From JAFDZW01 sp964404255 (GTDB lineage Bacteria > Bacteroidota > Ignavibacteria > Palsa-1295), in contig CAYOJJ010000010.1 in NCBI GenBank assembly GCA_964404255.1, positions 73,123 through 137,122 on the forward strand: 64,000 nucleotides of DNA, given 5' to 3'. Made by a program: the position numbers and the translations under genes. Below, one piece after another: positions 34,218-43,538 of this stretch. Each line of letters opens with the position of its first letter. The first letter of the stretch is position 1. Below the pieces are notes generated by a model. That model was not told the origin of the DNA and did no database searches. It saw only the letters and a list, made by a program, of their open reading frames with translations.

Positions 34218-35822
34218 TTAATGGTATTTCTTGAAAAGTATCGAATCCGCTGCCCGATGCCATTGCTCGATATACGGGCGTAACGGATACGTATGAATCA
34301 TCTCCAATGCCCGCGAAAACGATTGTTCCGCCTGCGAATGATAATAGAGCCCAAGCTCCGATCTTCCGAGCCAGTAGTAGCCTATCGAAGGATCGAAGCG
34401 GATAATATCGGCTGCAAGGCTCATTCCCTGCTTAAACCACTGTATCGCTTCATGTTGGCGGCCCAGTGTTTTCAGGAGTTCTGCATACCATATCGAGGCA
34501 CCGATGGAATGATATTGGTTTGCCGTATCATTCACCAGAGCAAAGGCTTCAAGAAAGGCTTCCTCTGCAAGGGCGGCTTTGCCCGCAACCATTGCCGTTC
34601 TTGCCAAGGCAAACCATGGCAGCGGTGAAGAAGAATAAAGCGATAGCGCTTTGTTGCCAAGTTCGAGGCCGCTTTGTATTTCCAAATCATGTTCGACCGA
34701 GACCCGGCTAAGCGTGGCAAGAATACTCCAATGTTCGTTGAAACGAAGAAGCATTTCATTCATTAGCGATCTCACAGCGCTCCTATCTTTTCGCTCACTA
34801 TTGATAGCAAGCGCCACTTCATATTTTCGCCGATCGTTAGGCTCAAGCCGGATAGCTTCGGCGATCGCCTCGGCGGCGACATCAAGATCGGCACTCCAAA
34901 AACGGCACTGTGCCAGCAAATGCCAGGCCATGGGATTTGCGCTATGCATCTGCACCAGTCTTTCGGTTGTTTCTATAGCGGTTGCTAAGCGGTTGCTTGC
35001 CGCAAAGAAAAGTATTTCTATCCGTTTTGCTTCCATACTTTCCGGCTGTTCGGCAAGCAGCGTAGAAAGCAGGCGCCTGGTTCGCTTTCCTTCGGCACCT
35101 TCAAGCAGCCTTTTGGTACATCGATCTTCGATTTGCTTGGCCAGCACATACGGGTTTTCCGGAGCAAGCTGTTCTAAGAGTAGGAGTGTAGCATCGGCTT
35201 GCACCAGATGTCCCTCGAGGCGTTCGGCCGAGTGACGCAAGAGCAGCGCCGGGACGTTCTCAGGTTCAATCGAGAGTAATTGCCCGAGCGAATCCAGTGC
35301 CCCATTCATTATATCGTAATGAAACTGCTGCCTCGCTAACCCAAGCAATGAAGCTACTACCGATGAAGATCGTTGAGACGATCTGGCCGCCGCTTCGAAT
35401 GAAGCAATGGCCGATCTTTTTTTTCCTCTGCAGGCATCGAGCATTCCCTGAATGTGATGTTTTGTTGCCGCCTCTGCTACCAGCGCAAGAGCCTGTTGAT
35501 ATTCGTCTTCCGCATCGTGAAGACGGTCTTGAAACTCATAAATTTTTGCCAGGGCTAAACGGGCGCCGCATTCGATGGGGCGCTGAAGAATCACCGCCCG
35601 ATACTCGGCTGCCGCTTCCTCCCACCGTCCTGCCTGAAACAGAAGCATGGCCGCCTCTAATCGTTTTTTCCACCCGCTCGGATGTTTTTCGATATAGCGG
35701 CGCAATGTTTCAAGCTTCTGTTCCTGGCGGATCGGCTTGGATTCGGCTACCTGCCGGACCGTTACTTCCAGTCCTGTTGGTCGAGATAGCGTTCGTGCTG
35801 ACAAGAAATGTGTTCGAGGCAT
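34218..35822 (-). CDS. Tetratricopeptide-repeat protein
   Basis: 534 residues, no signal peptide, helical throughout. Repeated 34-residue TPR units can be followed from about residue 50 (G-R-W-E-E-A-A-A-E-Y-R-A-V) to 510 (A-E-Q-S-F-S-R-A-L-E), including I-R-L-E-P-N-D near 330. TPRs mediate protein contacts. Its start overlaps the end of the ECF sigma gene by 61 bp, implying joint expression, so it may modulate the sigma factor or act as assembly scaffold for the cluster products. Between it and the 53-residue peptide gene lie 159 bp without a gene, which may hold a second promoter. Confidence 0.8.
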   Translation of the reverse strand: MPRTHFLSARTLSRPTGLEVTVRQVAESKPIRQEQKLETLRRYIEKHPSGWKKRLEAAMLLFQAGRWEEAAAEYRAVILQRPIECGARLALAKIYEFQDRLHDAEDEYQQALALVAEAATKHHIQGMLDACRGKKRSAIASFEAAARSSQRSSSVVASLLGLARQQFHYDIMNGALDSLGQLLSIEPENVPALLLRHSAERLEGHLVQADATLLLLEQLAPENPYVLAKQIEDRCTKRLLEGAEGKRTRRLLSTLLAEQPESMEAKRIEILFFAASNRLATAIETTERLVQMHSANPMAWHLLAQCRFWSADLDVAAEAIAEAIRLEPNDRRKYEVALAINSERKDRSAVRSLMNEMLLRFNEHWSILATLSRVSVEHDLEIQSGLELGNKALSLYSSSPLPWFALARTAMVAGKAALAEEAFLEAFALVNDTANQYHSIGASIWYAELLKTLGRQHEAIQWFKQGMSLAADIIRFDPSIGYYWLGRSELGLYYHSQAEQSFSRALEMIHTYPLRPYIEQWHRAADSILFKKYH

Positions 35823-36568
35823 GTTGCGGTAAGGTCGAAAATGATGGCGAGATCTACTACCGTCATATCGGTTGTTATGGTATGATCGGCTGATAAGATC
35901 GAACTCGGCTGTCGATCGGCACCGATAGGTGTCTTCGAAATACCGTCTCCGGTACGCAAGTACCAGAATAACTGCTCTCGTAAATAATCGCGAGCCTTTT
36001 GAATTCGTTTATAGGTGGTATCGAGGCTTATCCCAAGCATTCTGGCGATCTCGGAAAAAGAATGTTGGTGGATGTATTTGAAGAGGAATGGTAATCGAAG
36101 TTCCTGAGAGAGGGTCTCGATGGCTTCTTCGAGTATCATTCGCTGCTCTTCGGCAAGCACTAACAGCTCCGGTGTATCGGGCATTGCGAGCGCCGCTTCA
36201 GTACGCGGCTCCTCCCGTTCTTCCAACCGCTCATAGAGAGCTTCCCGGCGTTTACGATTTCGCAACGCATCGATACAGATATTATGGGTCAACTTCCAGA
36301 TCCAGGATGAAAGATCTTCGATCACTGCACCGGCATGGAATTTTTCAAACGCGAGCATCCGCGCATTACAAAATGCTTCTTCGGCTTCCATTCTATCACC
36401 CCCGAACAGATACAGACAGTAGCTCATTAAGCGGCTGCTTTGGGCTTCCCATACCTTCCAGAATGGTAAGGGGGTCGAAGATTCTTTCACGGATGCCGAT
36501 GTTGATCGGATCGGCACCCGATAGGTCGAAATACTTTCCATACTACATTTCAAATAAGGCACTGCCAT
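35762..36568 (-). CDS. ECF-type RNA polymerase sigma factor
   Basis: 268 residues from the first ATG; an in-frame ATG at 36541 is equally possible. Region 2 is at about 45-115 (A-E-E-A-F-C-N-A-R-M, then W-I-W-K-L-T-H-N-I-C-I-D-A-L-R-N-R) and region 4 at about 145-195 (L-P-F-L-F-K-Y-I-H-Q-H-S-F-S-E-I-A-R-M-L, with helix-turn-helix G-I-S-L-D-T-T-Y-K-R). About 65 extra C-terminal residues are unusual and might sense or bind a partner, in place of a separate anti-sigma factor, which is missing here. It is the first gene of the minus-strand cluster and probably its dedicated activator. Confidence 0.85.
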   Translation of the reverse strand: MAVPYLKCSMESISTYRVPIRSTSASVKESSTPLPFWKVWEAQSSRLMSYCLYLFGGDRMEAEEAFCNARMLAFEKFHAGAVIEDLSSWIWKLTHNICIDALRNRKRREALYERLEEREEPRTEAALAMPDTPELLVLAEEQRMILEEAIETLSQELRLPFLFKYIHQHSFSEIARMLGISLDTTYKRIQKARDYLREQLFWYLRTGDGISKTPIGADRQPSSILSADHTITTDMTVVDLAIIFDLTATCLEHISCQHERYLDQQDWK

Positions 36569-36864
36569 GCCGTCTTTCAGAGAGATGAAAGGCGCCCAAT
36601 GGGTGCGTATGCAATCTATTGTATTGCTAATCCGGCTGACTCAATATAGTATAATGGCTCATAACGCAATCGTCATGAGGGGTGTGGTCTGCTCGTCCAC
36701 AAATATTACAACCGGCCTCATTGTGTTGTTAAGAAGCAGGACGTATCAAATGCATTGCAAGCTTATGCATTGTCTCTGCTGCATCAGTCATTAGCCTACA
36801 ATACAAATATACACGGGAGTGATTACTCTGCTACTACTCAAAAACTACTCAAATGCATATTTTA
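36569..36864. other. Intergenic region upstream of the ECF sigma gene
   Basis: About 300 bp without a convincing gene, between the 5' end of the sigma gene and the 3' end of the DUF2723 gene. It holds direct repeats (ATGCATTG near 36750 and 36764; CTACTCAAA near 36832-36855) and the promoter candidate listed separately. No clear terminator hairpin was found for the gene that ends at 36865, although that gene runs away from this region. Confidence 0.5.
36648..36676 (-). promoter_or_regulatory. Candidate promoter of the ECF sigma / RHS cluster
   Basis: On the minus strand, -35 ATGACG (36671-36676) and -10 TATACT (36648-36653) are separated by 17 bp, about 75 bp before the sigma start. The match to housekeeping consensus is fair (4/6 and 5/6). 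Lineages related to Bacteroidota may use another consensus, so this remains a candidate. Confidence 0.3.
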
Positions 36865-39795
36865 TTATTTGATAATTTTAATCGGCGATGAAGTTACAGT
36901 TGTATCGGTATGTAATTGATCCCGCAAACCATTTCGGTGGCGCAACAACGGCTTAAAATCTGCCGGTATTTCGCTATCGGGCATTTTCTTCTGGCCGAGC
37001 AATTCTTCATAGATTTTCAGGGCTGCTGCTTTATCCCCTTTATCTTCCAGTTTTCTTCCTTCTATTTCTCGTAAATGTACTTTCATTTGCGCGGCGATTC
37101 CCGGATCGTTACTTTTTTGAATAAGCTCATTGTAATTTCTTTGAGCTTCATCATACTCGCCGGTAAGCAGGTATAAATTGGCGAGGCGGTACTGGCGCTG
37201 GATCTTCAGCGCCGGCGCCCAACCCGGTTCTTTCAACTGGCTCACGGCATAAGCAGCATACTCTCTTACTTTTGCTTTATTGCCTATCTGATCATAGAAA
37301 TCGGCAATAATATCTGCCGGGTACACATCGCAATTCATTTGTGCCGGCGGCAGCCGCTTTTCCATCAGGTCCATCGTTTTTGTTGCTTCGTCCTTGCGGG
37401 CATGTTCCAGTGCCCAGGAAGCATAGCGCATAAAGGCCATCGAATAATTGAAGGCAAAATTCTTATCGATATAACCAATACCCGCAGTAGGATCGCTGAA
37501 GGTGCGGATAAGTCCTGCACGAGCCGGGGCCTGTGAAGCAGAAGCCGGGGCTTCAAAAAGAAATTGTTTTAATCGCGCTTCGTTCACTCCACCTCCATAT
37601 CCGGAATTATCTTTAGCAGATATGACCGGCGTTATCCGTAAGGCCATCCCTTCGGCAGCAAGATTATTATCCAGGCCGAGACGCTTATTTTCCGGCACTG
37701 TGACTGAGAAATAGATCGGGCGGCTGTTAATGTTCGATCGGACGATATCGAAAGCTACCTGATCTGAAGTCGTGTACATAAAATTCTTACCCACATCGTA
37801 GGAGCCGAGATATTTCCATACCAGTTCCATTGCTTCTTTGCCATTATCGCCCGTGATCTGACGAACCGTTTCTGCCGAGAGCGGAATGGTGACAATGTGT
37901 GCCGGTTCGTTCTTTGCTGTTAGCGCTGAGGGATCGTCGCTCGCGATAAGCTCTTTTAATTTGGTATCGGTGAAGTTAGGATCGCTGAAAGCGATCTTCT
38001 TCGCACCCCACGGCTCATTATTTTTAAGCTGATCGATATACCAGGCAAAGTTAGCGAAATTCAGCAGAACGATACGCACATCCCGCCGAATACCATAGAC
38101 ATCCTGCAAACACCACAGCGGGAAGGTATCGTTATCGCCGCTCGTGAAGAGAATGGCATCCTTATCACAGCTTTGAAGAATATTATAGGCGCAATCGAAC
38201 GGTACGTAGTTACCTTTGCGCGAATACTCCGCCCATTTCGAACTTTGAGAGAACGGCTGCCCACTTGCCAGACCGATAAGACCGACACATAAATTGACCG
38301 GAGCAAGAATAAGGCAACAACCGAGTACCAACCCCATTTTAACCGGGCTTGCATCTTCGCTACTCTCTTCGATTTTTTCATCGGGGTTCTGTTTCTTTTT
38401 GGCGATGGTTTCCATCAACCCCGTTGCTCCGATACCGACCCAAATAGCAAAGATATAATACGAGCCGACATAAAAGTAATCGCGTTCGCGTTCGGTTGGG
38501 TCCTGCGTATTCTGGAAGAGCGCGGAAACAATACCGAGCGTAAGAAACATGAGCATAATAGATAGCGCGCGTTTCGGATCGCGGCGAAAATGCCAGTATA
38601 ATCCGAACAAGCCGAGAAAGAAGGGAATACCCCAGGTCTTTGTCCAATCGGTCGGCGCATCCTGGCGGTCGTCTTTTCTTCCGATAAAATTCCAATAGAG
38701 ATAGCGGTTCGATAAATGATCGATCTGGTACTTCCACATAAAATCCAGATCGCTGGAATATTTGGAGGGGTCCCATGTCGGGCCGGTTTTTTGTCCGAAT
38801 TCATCGGGCGCCCGGCGGGGCCAGAAGCCCCGATCGCCGTATTGATCGCGCTCGAGATAATGCTTCATCAGGGAAAAATTACTCGGGGCATCGAGATTCA
38901 TGGGAGTATTCTGCTTCGAACGGATCATCACCATCGCATAGGTCGAGTATCCGATAATAATGAATAGTATTGCCCATAAACTAAGATTGAGCGTTGCTTT
39001 TTGCTCGCGGTTCGAATACCAGATACCACCGATAAGCGCCACCAGCAGACCTACCGTTACATACGGCATCGGAGCAAGCCAGCCGATCAGTTTTGTAAGA
39101 ACGATCTTATAAACGATAACGAACCCAAGCAAAGAAGCCGCAGCCGTTTTTAACCACGTCACAATAGTTGGATTATCGTCGCGCCGGTAATAGATCAGCA
39201 TAAAAATGGTGAAGATCGTCAGGACAATGATCTGGTGCGCACTCAGCCCGACGCCGAACACATAACTCATTAATAGCAGGTACTTCTCACTTCCTTCTTC
39301 ATCGGCTTTATCATAATACACCAATGCCATCCACAGGAGCAAGGCGATAAAGAACATGGTAAAGGCATAGACCTCACATTCGAGAGCATTGAACCAAAAG
39401 CTATCGGTAAAAATATATGTCGTTGCAGCTACGAATGCTCCTCCATAAGCCATGATCATCTGGCTTGTGGTTTGTGGTTTCCCTTTCCAGAAGGCAATAA
39501 GCCGGACTGCCGAAAGATAGAGCAGCATAACCGTTGCCGAAGCGAACAAGACCGAGAAGAAATTATAGCGGCCGACGAGATCGCCCTGCACCGGAAGCAT
39601 CATGAACAGACGACCCAATAAAGTCCATAATGGTGCACCCGGCGGATGGGGTACCTGTAATGCCCAGGCCGAGGCGGCAAATTCGCCGCAGTCCCAAAAT
39701 GATACCGAAGGCTGCATCGTCGTATAATAGACGATGAAAGCAATAAGAAAGGAAGCTCCGGCGAGCAAATAATGGATCGTTCTATTCGAGTTCAT
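36865..39795 (-). CDS. DUF2723 membrane protein (protein O-mannosyltransferase-like), with TPR tail
   Basis: About 976 residues from the ATG at 39795 (M-N-S-N-R-T-I-H); an upstream in-frame ATG at 39843 would add 16 residues and is less natural before the first membrane helix. At least ten membrane helices lie in the first 550 residues. The hallmark W-D-C-G-E-F-A-A-S-A, followed by H-P-P-G-A-P-L-W, identifies the DUF2723 family, distant relatives of GT-C protein mannosyltransferases, common in Bacteroidota and thought to glycosylate exported proteins or lipids. After a soluble periplasmic-type part, the end carries TPR-like helices (Y-R-L-A-N-L-Y-L-L-T-G-E-Y-D-E-A-Q). It is divergent from the GT4 gene at 39925, with which it may share a glycosylation pathway. 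Confidence 0.85.
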   Translation of the reverse strand: MNSNRTIHYLLAGASFLIAFIVYYTTMQPSVSFWDCGEFAASAWALQVPHPPGAPLWTLLGRLFMMLPVQGDLVGRYNFFSVLFASATVMLLYLSAVRLIAFWKGKPQTTSQMIMAYGGAFVAATTYIFTDSFWFNALECEVYAFTMFFIALLLWMALVYYDKADEEGSEKYLLLMSYVFGVGLSAHQIIVLTIFTIFMLIYYRRDDNPTIVTWLKTAAASLLGFVIVYKIVLTKLIGWLAPMPYVTVGLLVALIGGIWYSNREQKATLNLSLWAILFIIIGYSTYAMVMIRSKQNTPMNLDAPSNFSLMKHYLERDQYGDRGFWPRRAPDEFGQKTGPTWDPSKYSSDLDFMWKYQIDHLSNRYLYWNFIGRKDDRQDAPTDWTKTWGIPFFLGLFGLYWHFRRDPKRALSIMLMFLTLGIVSALFQNTQDPTERERDYFYVGSYYIFAIWVGIGATGLMETIAKKKQNPDEKIEESSEDASPVKMGLVLGCCLILAPVNLCVGLIGLASGQPFSQSSKWAEYSRKGNYVPFDCAYNILQSCDKDAILFTSGDNDTFPLWCLQDVYGIRRDVRIVLLNFANFAWYIDQLKNNEPWGAKKIAFSDPNFTDTKLKELIASDDPSALTAKNEPAHIVTIPLSAETVRQITGDNGKEAMELVWKYLGSYDVGKNFMYTTSDQVAFDIVRSNINSRPIYFSVTVPENKRLGLDNNLAAEGMALRITPVISAKDNSGYGGGVNEARLKQFLFEAPASASQAPARAGLIRTFSDPTAGIGYIDKNFAFNYSMAFMRYASWALEHARKDEATKTMDLMEKRLPPAQMNCDVYPADIIADFYDQIGNKAKVREYAAYAVSQLKEPGWAPALKIQRQYRLANLYLLTGEYDEAQRNYNELIQKSNDPGIAAQMKVHLREIEGRKLEDKGDKAAALKIYEELLGQKKMPDSEIPADFKPLLRHRNGLRDQLHTDTTVTSSPIKIIK

Positions 39796-39924
39796 TGTGC
39801 CAAAAATACGACACTCTATTTCAGTTATTATGAAGAAACTCATACCGTTGACTATGTGTCTGATTGTACTTAAATTACCGTTCGTTTTTAGCCGCAGTTA
39901 CCCTACCTACTTTTTGTTCGATAG

Positions 39925-41037
39925 GTGAATATTCTGGTAATAAACTGGCAGGACTGGACCAACCCGCTTTCGGGTGGGGCGGAGATCCATTTGCATGAAA
40001 CCTTCAAGCGAATCGTGCGAATGGGCCACTCGGTGACGCTTCTGTGCTGCCATTACCCTGGCGCAGCAAAAAAAGAAATCATCGACGGTATTACTATTAT
40101 AAGAAGAGGAAGCCGAAATACTTTTAATATTGTCGTCCCTTTCCATTATCTGTTCTGGCTTCGCAACGAAGGGTTTGATGTGGTGATCGACGATATCAAT
40201 AAGATTCCTTTTTATACTCCACTCTTTATCCGTAAGCCTCTTATAGCATTGTGTCATCATTTCTTCGGACGGACGATCTTTCAGGAGGTTGGGGGTATTC
40301 CGGGTCTGTACGTGTATCTCAGCGAATTGCTCGTACCATTTATTTATAGGAAAGTACCTTTTCTTACCGTTTCTCCTTCAACGATAGAAGAATTGTGCAC
40401 TCATGGTTTTTCACCGTCGCAATTCACGCTGGCAATGAATGCTATCGATCATGAATTGCTTACTACTTCATCGGTGCAAAAAAGCTCTCATCCGCTTTTT
40501 GCCTATTTCGGGAGGCTAAAAAAATATAAACAGGTCGATCAATTGCTTCACGCTTTTGCTATTGTCCGTAAGCAGCTTCCAACGGCGGAATTGCTTATCG
40601 TCGGCCGTGGAGACGATGAAAGTCGCTTAAAAGCGATCGCTTCAAAACTTAATCTTGGTACTTCCTGCCAATTCATCGGTTATCTTCCTCAACAAGAGAA
40701 GCCCGCAATGCTCGGTAAGCTATGGGCTGTCATCAATCCTTCCATTAAAGAAGGATGGGGTATTGTAAATATAGAAGCCAATGCCTGCGGCACCCCGGCG
40801 ATTGCGGCCGATAGTCCGGGGCTGCGAGATTCGGTTCGTGATGGAGAGACCGGCTTATTATACCCATGCGGCAATAGTGAAGCACTCGCCGAAAAAATGA
40901 TCGCTCTTTCTAAAGACGACCGCCTTAGAAAACAATTAAGCGAGAACGGTATTCTCTTTGCAAAACACTTTACCTGGGAAACAACCGCAGCAGCCGTTAT
41001 TCAACAGCTTTCCGATACCTTGCGCCTACAGATATAG
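39925..41037 (+). CDS. Family 4 glycosyltransferase
   Basis: 370 residues, GTG start. GT-B fold: the N-terminal acceptor half opens with I-L-V-I-N-W and S-G-G-A-E-I-H, and the C-terminal donor half has A-Y-F-G-R-L-K-K-Y-K-Q and the nucleotide-sugar motif P-S-I-K-E-G-W-G-I-V-N-I-E-A-N-A-C-G-T-P (about 272-291), with the E-x7-E pattern of GT4 retaining enzymes. No membrane segment; it would act at the cytoplasmic face on a lipid-linked or protein acceptor. Sugar donor unknown. It is the only plus-strand gene between two minus-strand genes. Confidence 0.9.
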   Translation: MNILVINWQDWTNPLSGGAEIHLHETFKRIVRMGHSVTLLCCHYPGAAKKEIIDGITIIRRGSRNTFNIVVPFHYLFWLRNEGFDVVIDDINKIPFYTPLFIRKPLIALCHHFFGRTIFQEVGGIPGLYVYLSELLVPFIYRKVPFLTVSPSTIEELCTHGFSPSQFTLAMNAIDHELLTTSSVQKSSHPLFAYFGRLKKYKQVDQLLHAFAIVRKQLPTAELLIVGRGDDESRLKAIASKLNLGTSCQFIGYLPQQEKPAMLGKLWAVINPSIKEGWGIVNIEANACGTPAIAADSPGLRDSVRDGETGLLYPCGNSEALAEKMIALSKDDRLRKQLSENGILFAKHFTWETTAAAVIQQLSDTLRLQI

Positions 41038-41054
41038 AACCAAGAACCGGCCAG

Positions 41055-43394
41055 CTATTGTAATTTCCAGATACGAATTTTTCCCGAACCGGAAACAGCC
41101 ATATATTTTTCCGATCGGCTTATTTTTAATTCCGAGACATCCATATCCGATGGCCATGGTCGTGACGAGACCGTGCCATTGGCTATATTTATTGTCTGTA
41201 TAATATATCCATTATCTACCTGCAATAAAGAATAGGCATAATGTTTTGTCACCACCGGCATCATTGCCGAACCTGGTACCGGAGTAAGGGTATTTACTTT
41301 TTCGAAGGACTTGGTGTCATAATAGTTGTACATTGTTCCGTCTGCGGAGATACCAAGGGTGGTACCATCTTCGGAAAAAAAGCAATTAGCCGAATTGGTC
41401 TCTTTAGGCACTTTACGAATTTCTTCTGCGGATGATAGGTCCCAGGTAGTGAATGAAGGATGAGTATCATCCATATCTCCAAATATTATTGTTCCTTCTT
41501 CATGATTATAACCGAAGGCTCCTGCCAGATGTCGGCCTCCACCCGCGAGAGGCACCGGGACGTGCATCGTTTTAATCAAACTACCATTGATAGCGGAATA
41601 TACCCGGAAACTGGAATCGGTAATGCTTTCATCATATATCCAGACAATCATTTTTGAGGCATCGTCTGACAAATAGCCATGATCGCAATACGTCCAGGTC
41701 CGTAATATTCCGGTTGACCCGGAAATATCATAGATTAACGCTTTCGGGTAGGCATGACAAAGAATAGTATTATTATCGACGCTCATATTCATTTCTCCTA
41801 CATACTGATCCGATTCAAGGGTGATCGTCGAGCGTCGTTGTCCGTCCTTCGTATCGTAAATAAATACTTTCGGAATATTATTTTCAATCGTGCTTACCGC
41901 CAAACGAGAACCATCCGGCGAAAGCGCTATATAATAATAGAGAAGGCTACTGGCAGGACTATCTAATTTGACTTCGACATACTTATCGGCAGTGGAAGCA
42001 CAAAGTACTATTGGAGCGAGATCACGCGATTCTCCTGAACCAAGGGACTGAATGGTAGCCGGTACTGAAGTATTGCCATTAACATCGCTGGCTGTCATTA
42101 TCAGAGCTTTATTCGATGCAATGGTTGCTGAAAATACTCCGGAGGCAGAATAATGATAGGTAGAGTAGATACCATCGGTAAAGAATAACATCGCAGTTAC
42201 AGGCGCTGTATTGCAATCGACAACTTTTCCATTCACTATTGCCGGACAAGGGGAATTTAAGGTAATGTCACCAAGTGTTGCCGTTTGCCCGGATTGCACA
42301 CTAAACGAAACCGGAATATTTAAATAATACAATCCATTGTTATTATCGGCATTGATCTGTAATTGTAAATCTCTGTTTGCCGGTACACCTACAATGCGTA
42401 ACCTTCCATCAGGGCCGGTATACCCCGTAAATTGAAATACCGTTACCGCAACGCCGCTAACGGGCGTGGTGCCACAAAGAACCCGTAATTCGACATCTCC
42501 CCAGTCAATGGGATAATCAAGATTCCAATCACTAAAATGAGTTATCGTGCCGGTATAACTATTTCCTGAAAGTGCAGCCGTACCTTCCTGCTTCCATAGA
42601 CCGAGGGCCTCATCGAAATACCATAGTGGCATCGAAGCCGGCGCCGAAACATCGGAGGTTTTAGGATAGGTGATCGTCGCTGGTTTTGAAGGATCGAGCA
42701 CTAATCGCTCGCCAACCGAACCGGTAAGTTCTGCTCTGACTACTCCACAGGAAGCTAGCCTCACATTCTTCCCGTCGGACGCCTGTCCCATATTATCGCC
42801 GGAAAAGCAGGTCGAAAAAGAAGCCGATGCAGGGTCCAGGTATTTTGCTGCGATACTGACGGTACCATGATATGGCGATCCAGAGGTCGTAAGAAAACTT
42901 TCCGGTTGAAAAGAAATTGAAGCGCCGCTCGATCCCAAGATCGTTATTTTGCCACCATCTGATGAAGAGACGTAATATTCGGTGTTATCCGACATCATTG
43001 AAAGCTCGACCCTTGTCGTAGCAGATTCACCGGCAACAGCAGCTTTAGAAGAAATGAAATACCCCATTTTTTTTGCAAGCACGAGTACACGGTCTTTCGG
43101 GACGCGAATATCTTTGATAATAAAAAGTCCATGTTCATCGGTTATTGTATTCTGAGTACCAATAGTAATACTTACCGCTGAAATTGCTTTACCTTGCTCA
43201 TCGACAACCCGGCCATAGACGGTAGTGACCGTTGTTGAACTATTCTCGGCAGGAGGATCGATAATATCACCCGTATGCTTCGAACAACCTATTATCATAC
43301 TAATAATAATTGCAAATAAGCCAGCCAGGTATATCGTGGGGGCAATACTATGTTGTTGTCTCATAACGATGGATCTTCTAAGGAATCTATTCAT
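41055..43394 (-). CDS. Lipoprotein with carboxypeptidase-regulatory-like domain and beta-propeller-like repeats (copy 1)
   Basis: 779 residues. Signal peptide with lipobox I-I-G-C near residue 37; the start at 43394 aligns with the paralogue at 43539-45884 (R-S-I-V versus T-S-I-V), though 43364 is possible. Residues about 58-130 form a peptidase-regulatory-like beta-sandwich (V-Y-G-R-V-V-D-E-Q-G-K). Near 265 is the motif P-L-W-Y-F-D-E then T-H-F-S-D-W-N, common in Bacteroidota surface lipoproteins. From about 500 on, WD40-like segments (A-L-S-P-D-G-S-R-L-A, then I-Y-D-T-K-D-G) suggest a propeller, ending I-R-I-W-K-L-Q. Likely outer-membrane or surface located; ligand unknown. Confidence 0.8.
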   Translation of the reverse strand: MNRFLRRSIVMRQQHSIAPTIYLAGLFAIIISMIIGCSKHTGDIIDPPAENSSTTVTTVYGRVVDEQGKAISAVSITIGTQNTITDEHGLFIIKDIRVPKDRVLVLAKKMGYFISSKAAVAGESATTRVELSMMSDNTEYYVSSSDGGKITILGSSGASISFQPESFLTTSGSPYHGTVSIAAKYLDPASASFSTCFSGDNMGQASDGKNVRLASCGVVRAELTGSVGERLVLDPSKPATITYPKTSDVSAPASMPLWYFDEALGLWKQEGTAALSGNSYTGTITHFSDWNLDYPIDWGDVELRVLCGTTPVSGVAVTVFQFTGYTGPDGRLRIVGVPANRDLQLQINADNNNGLYYLNIPVSFSVQSGQTATLGDITLNSPCPAIVNGKVVDCNTAPVTAMLFFTDGIYSTYHYSASGVFSATIASNKALIMTASDVNGNTSVPATIQSLGSGESRDLAPIVLCASTADKYVEVKLDSPASSLLYYYIALSPDGSRLAVSTIENNIPKVFIYDTKDGQRRSTITLESDQYVGEMNMSVDNNTILCHAYPKALIYDISGSTGILRTWTYCDHGYLSDDASKMIVWIYDESITDSSFRVYSAINGSLIKTMHVPVPLAGGGRHLAGAFGYNHEEGTIIFGDMDDTHPSFTTWDLSSAEEIRKVPKETNSANCFFSEDGTTLGISADGTMYNYYDTKSFEKVNTLTPVPGSAMMPVVTKHYAYSLLQVDNGYIIQTINIANGTVSSRPWPSDMDVSELKISRSEKYMAVSGSGKIRIWKLQ

Positions 43395-43488
43395 ACAAAA
43401 AGGTAAAGGGAATTTACCTTTTATACAAGTCTCAAAAACAGCTATCGTTCCGCTTCAAAAATCATTTTAAATAATAACTATTTCAGAT

Positions 43489-43519
43489 AAAAAAGCCGGG
43501 GCAATTGCCCCGGCTTTTT
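43489..43519 (-). terminator. Rho-independent terminator between the two lipoprotein paralogues
   Basis: An 8-bp GC stem (GCCGGGGC / GCCCCGGC) with AATT loop is flanked by runs of A and T, so it can work in both directions. It lies 20 bp after the stop of copy 2 and separates its transcription from copy 1. Confidence 0.9.
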
Positions 43520-43538
43520 AACATCATCTGTCTATTGC

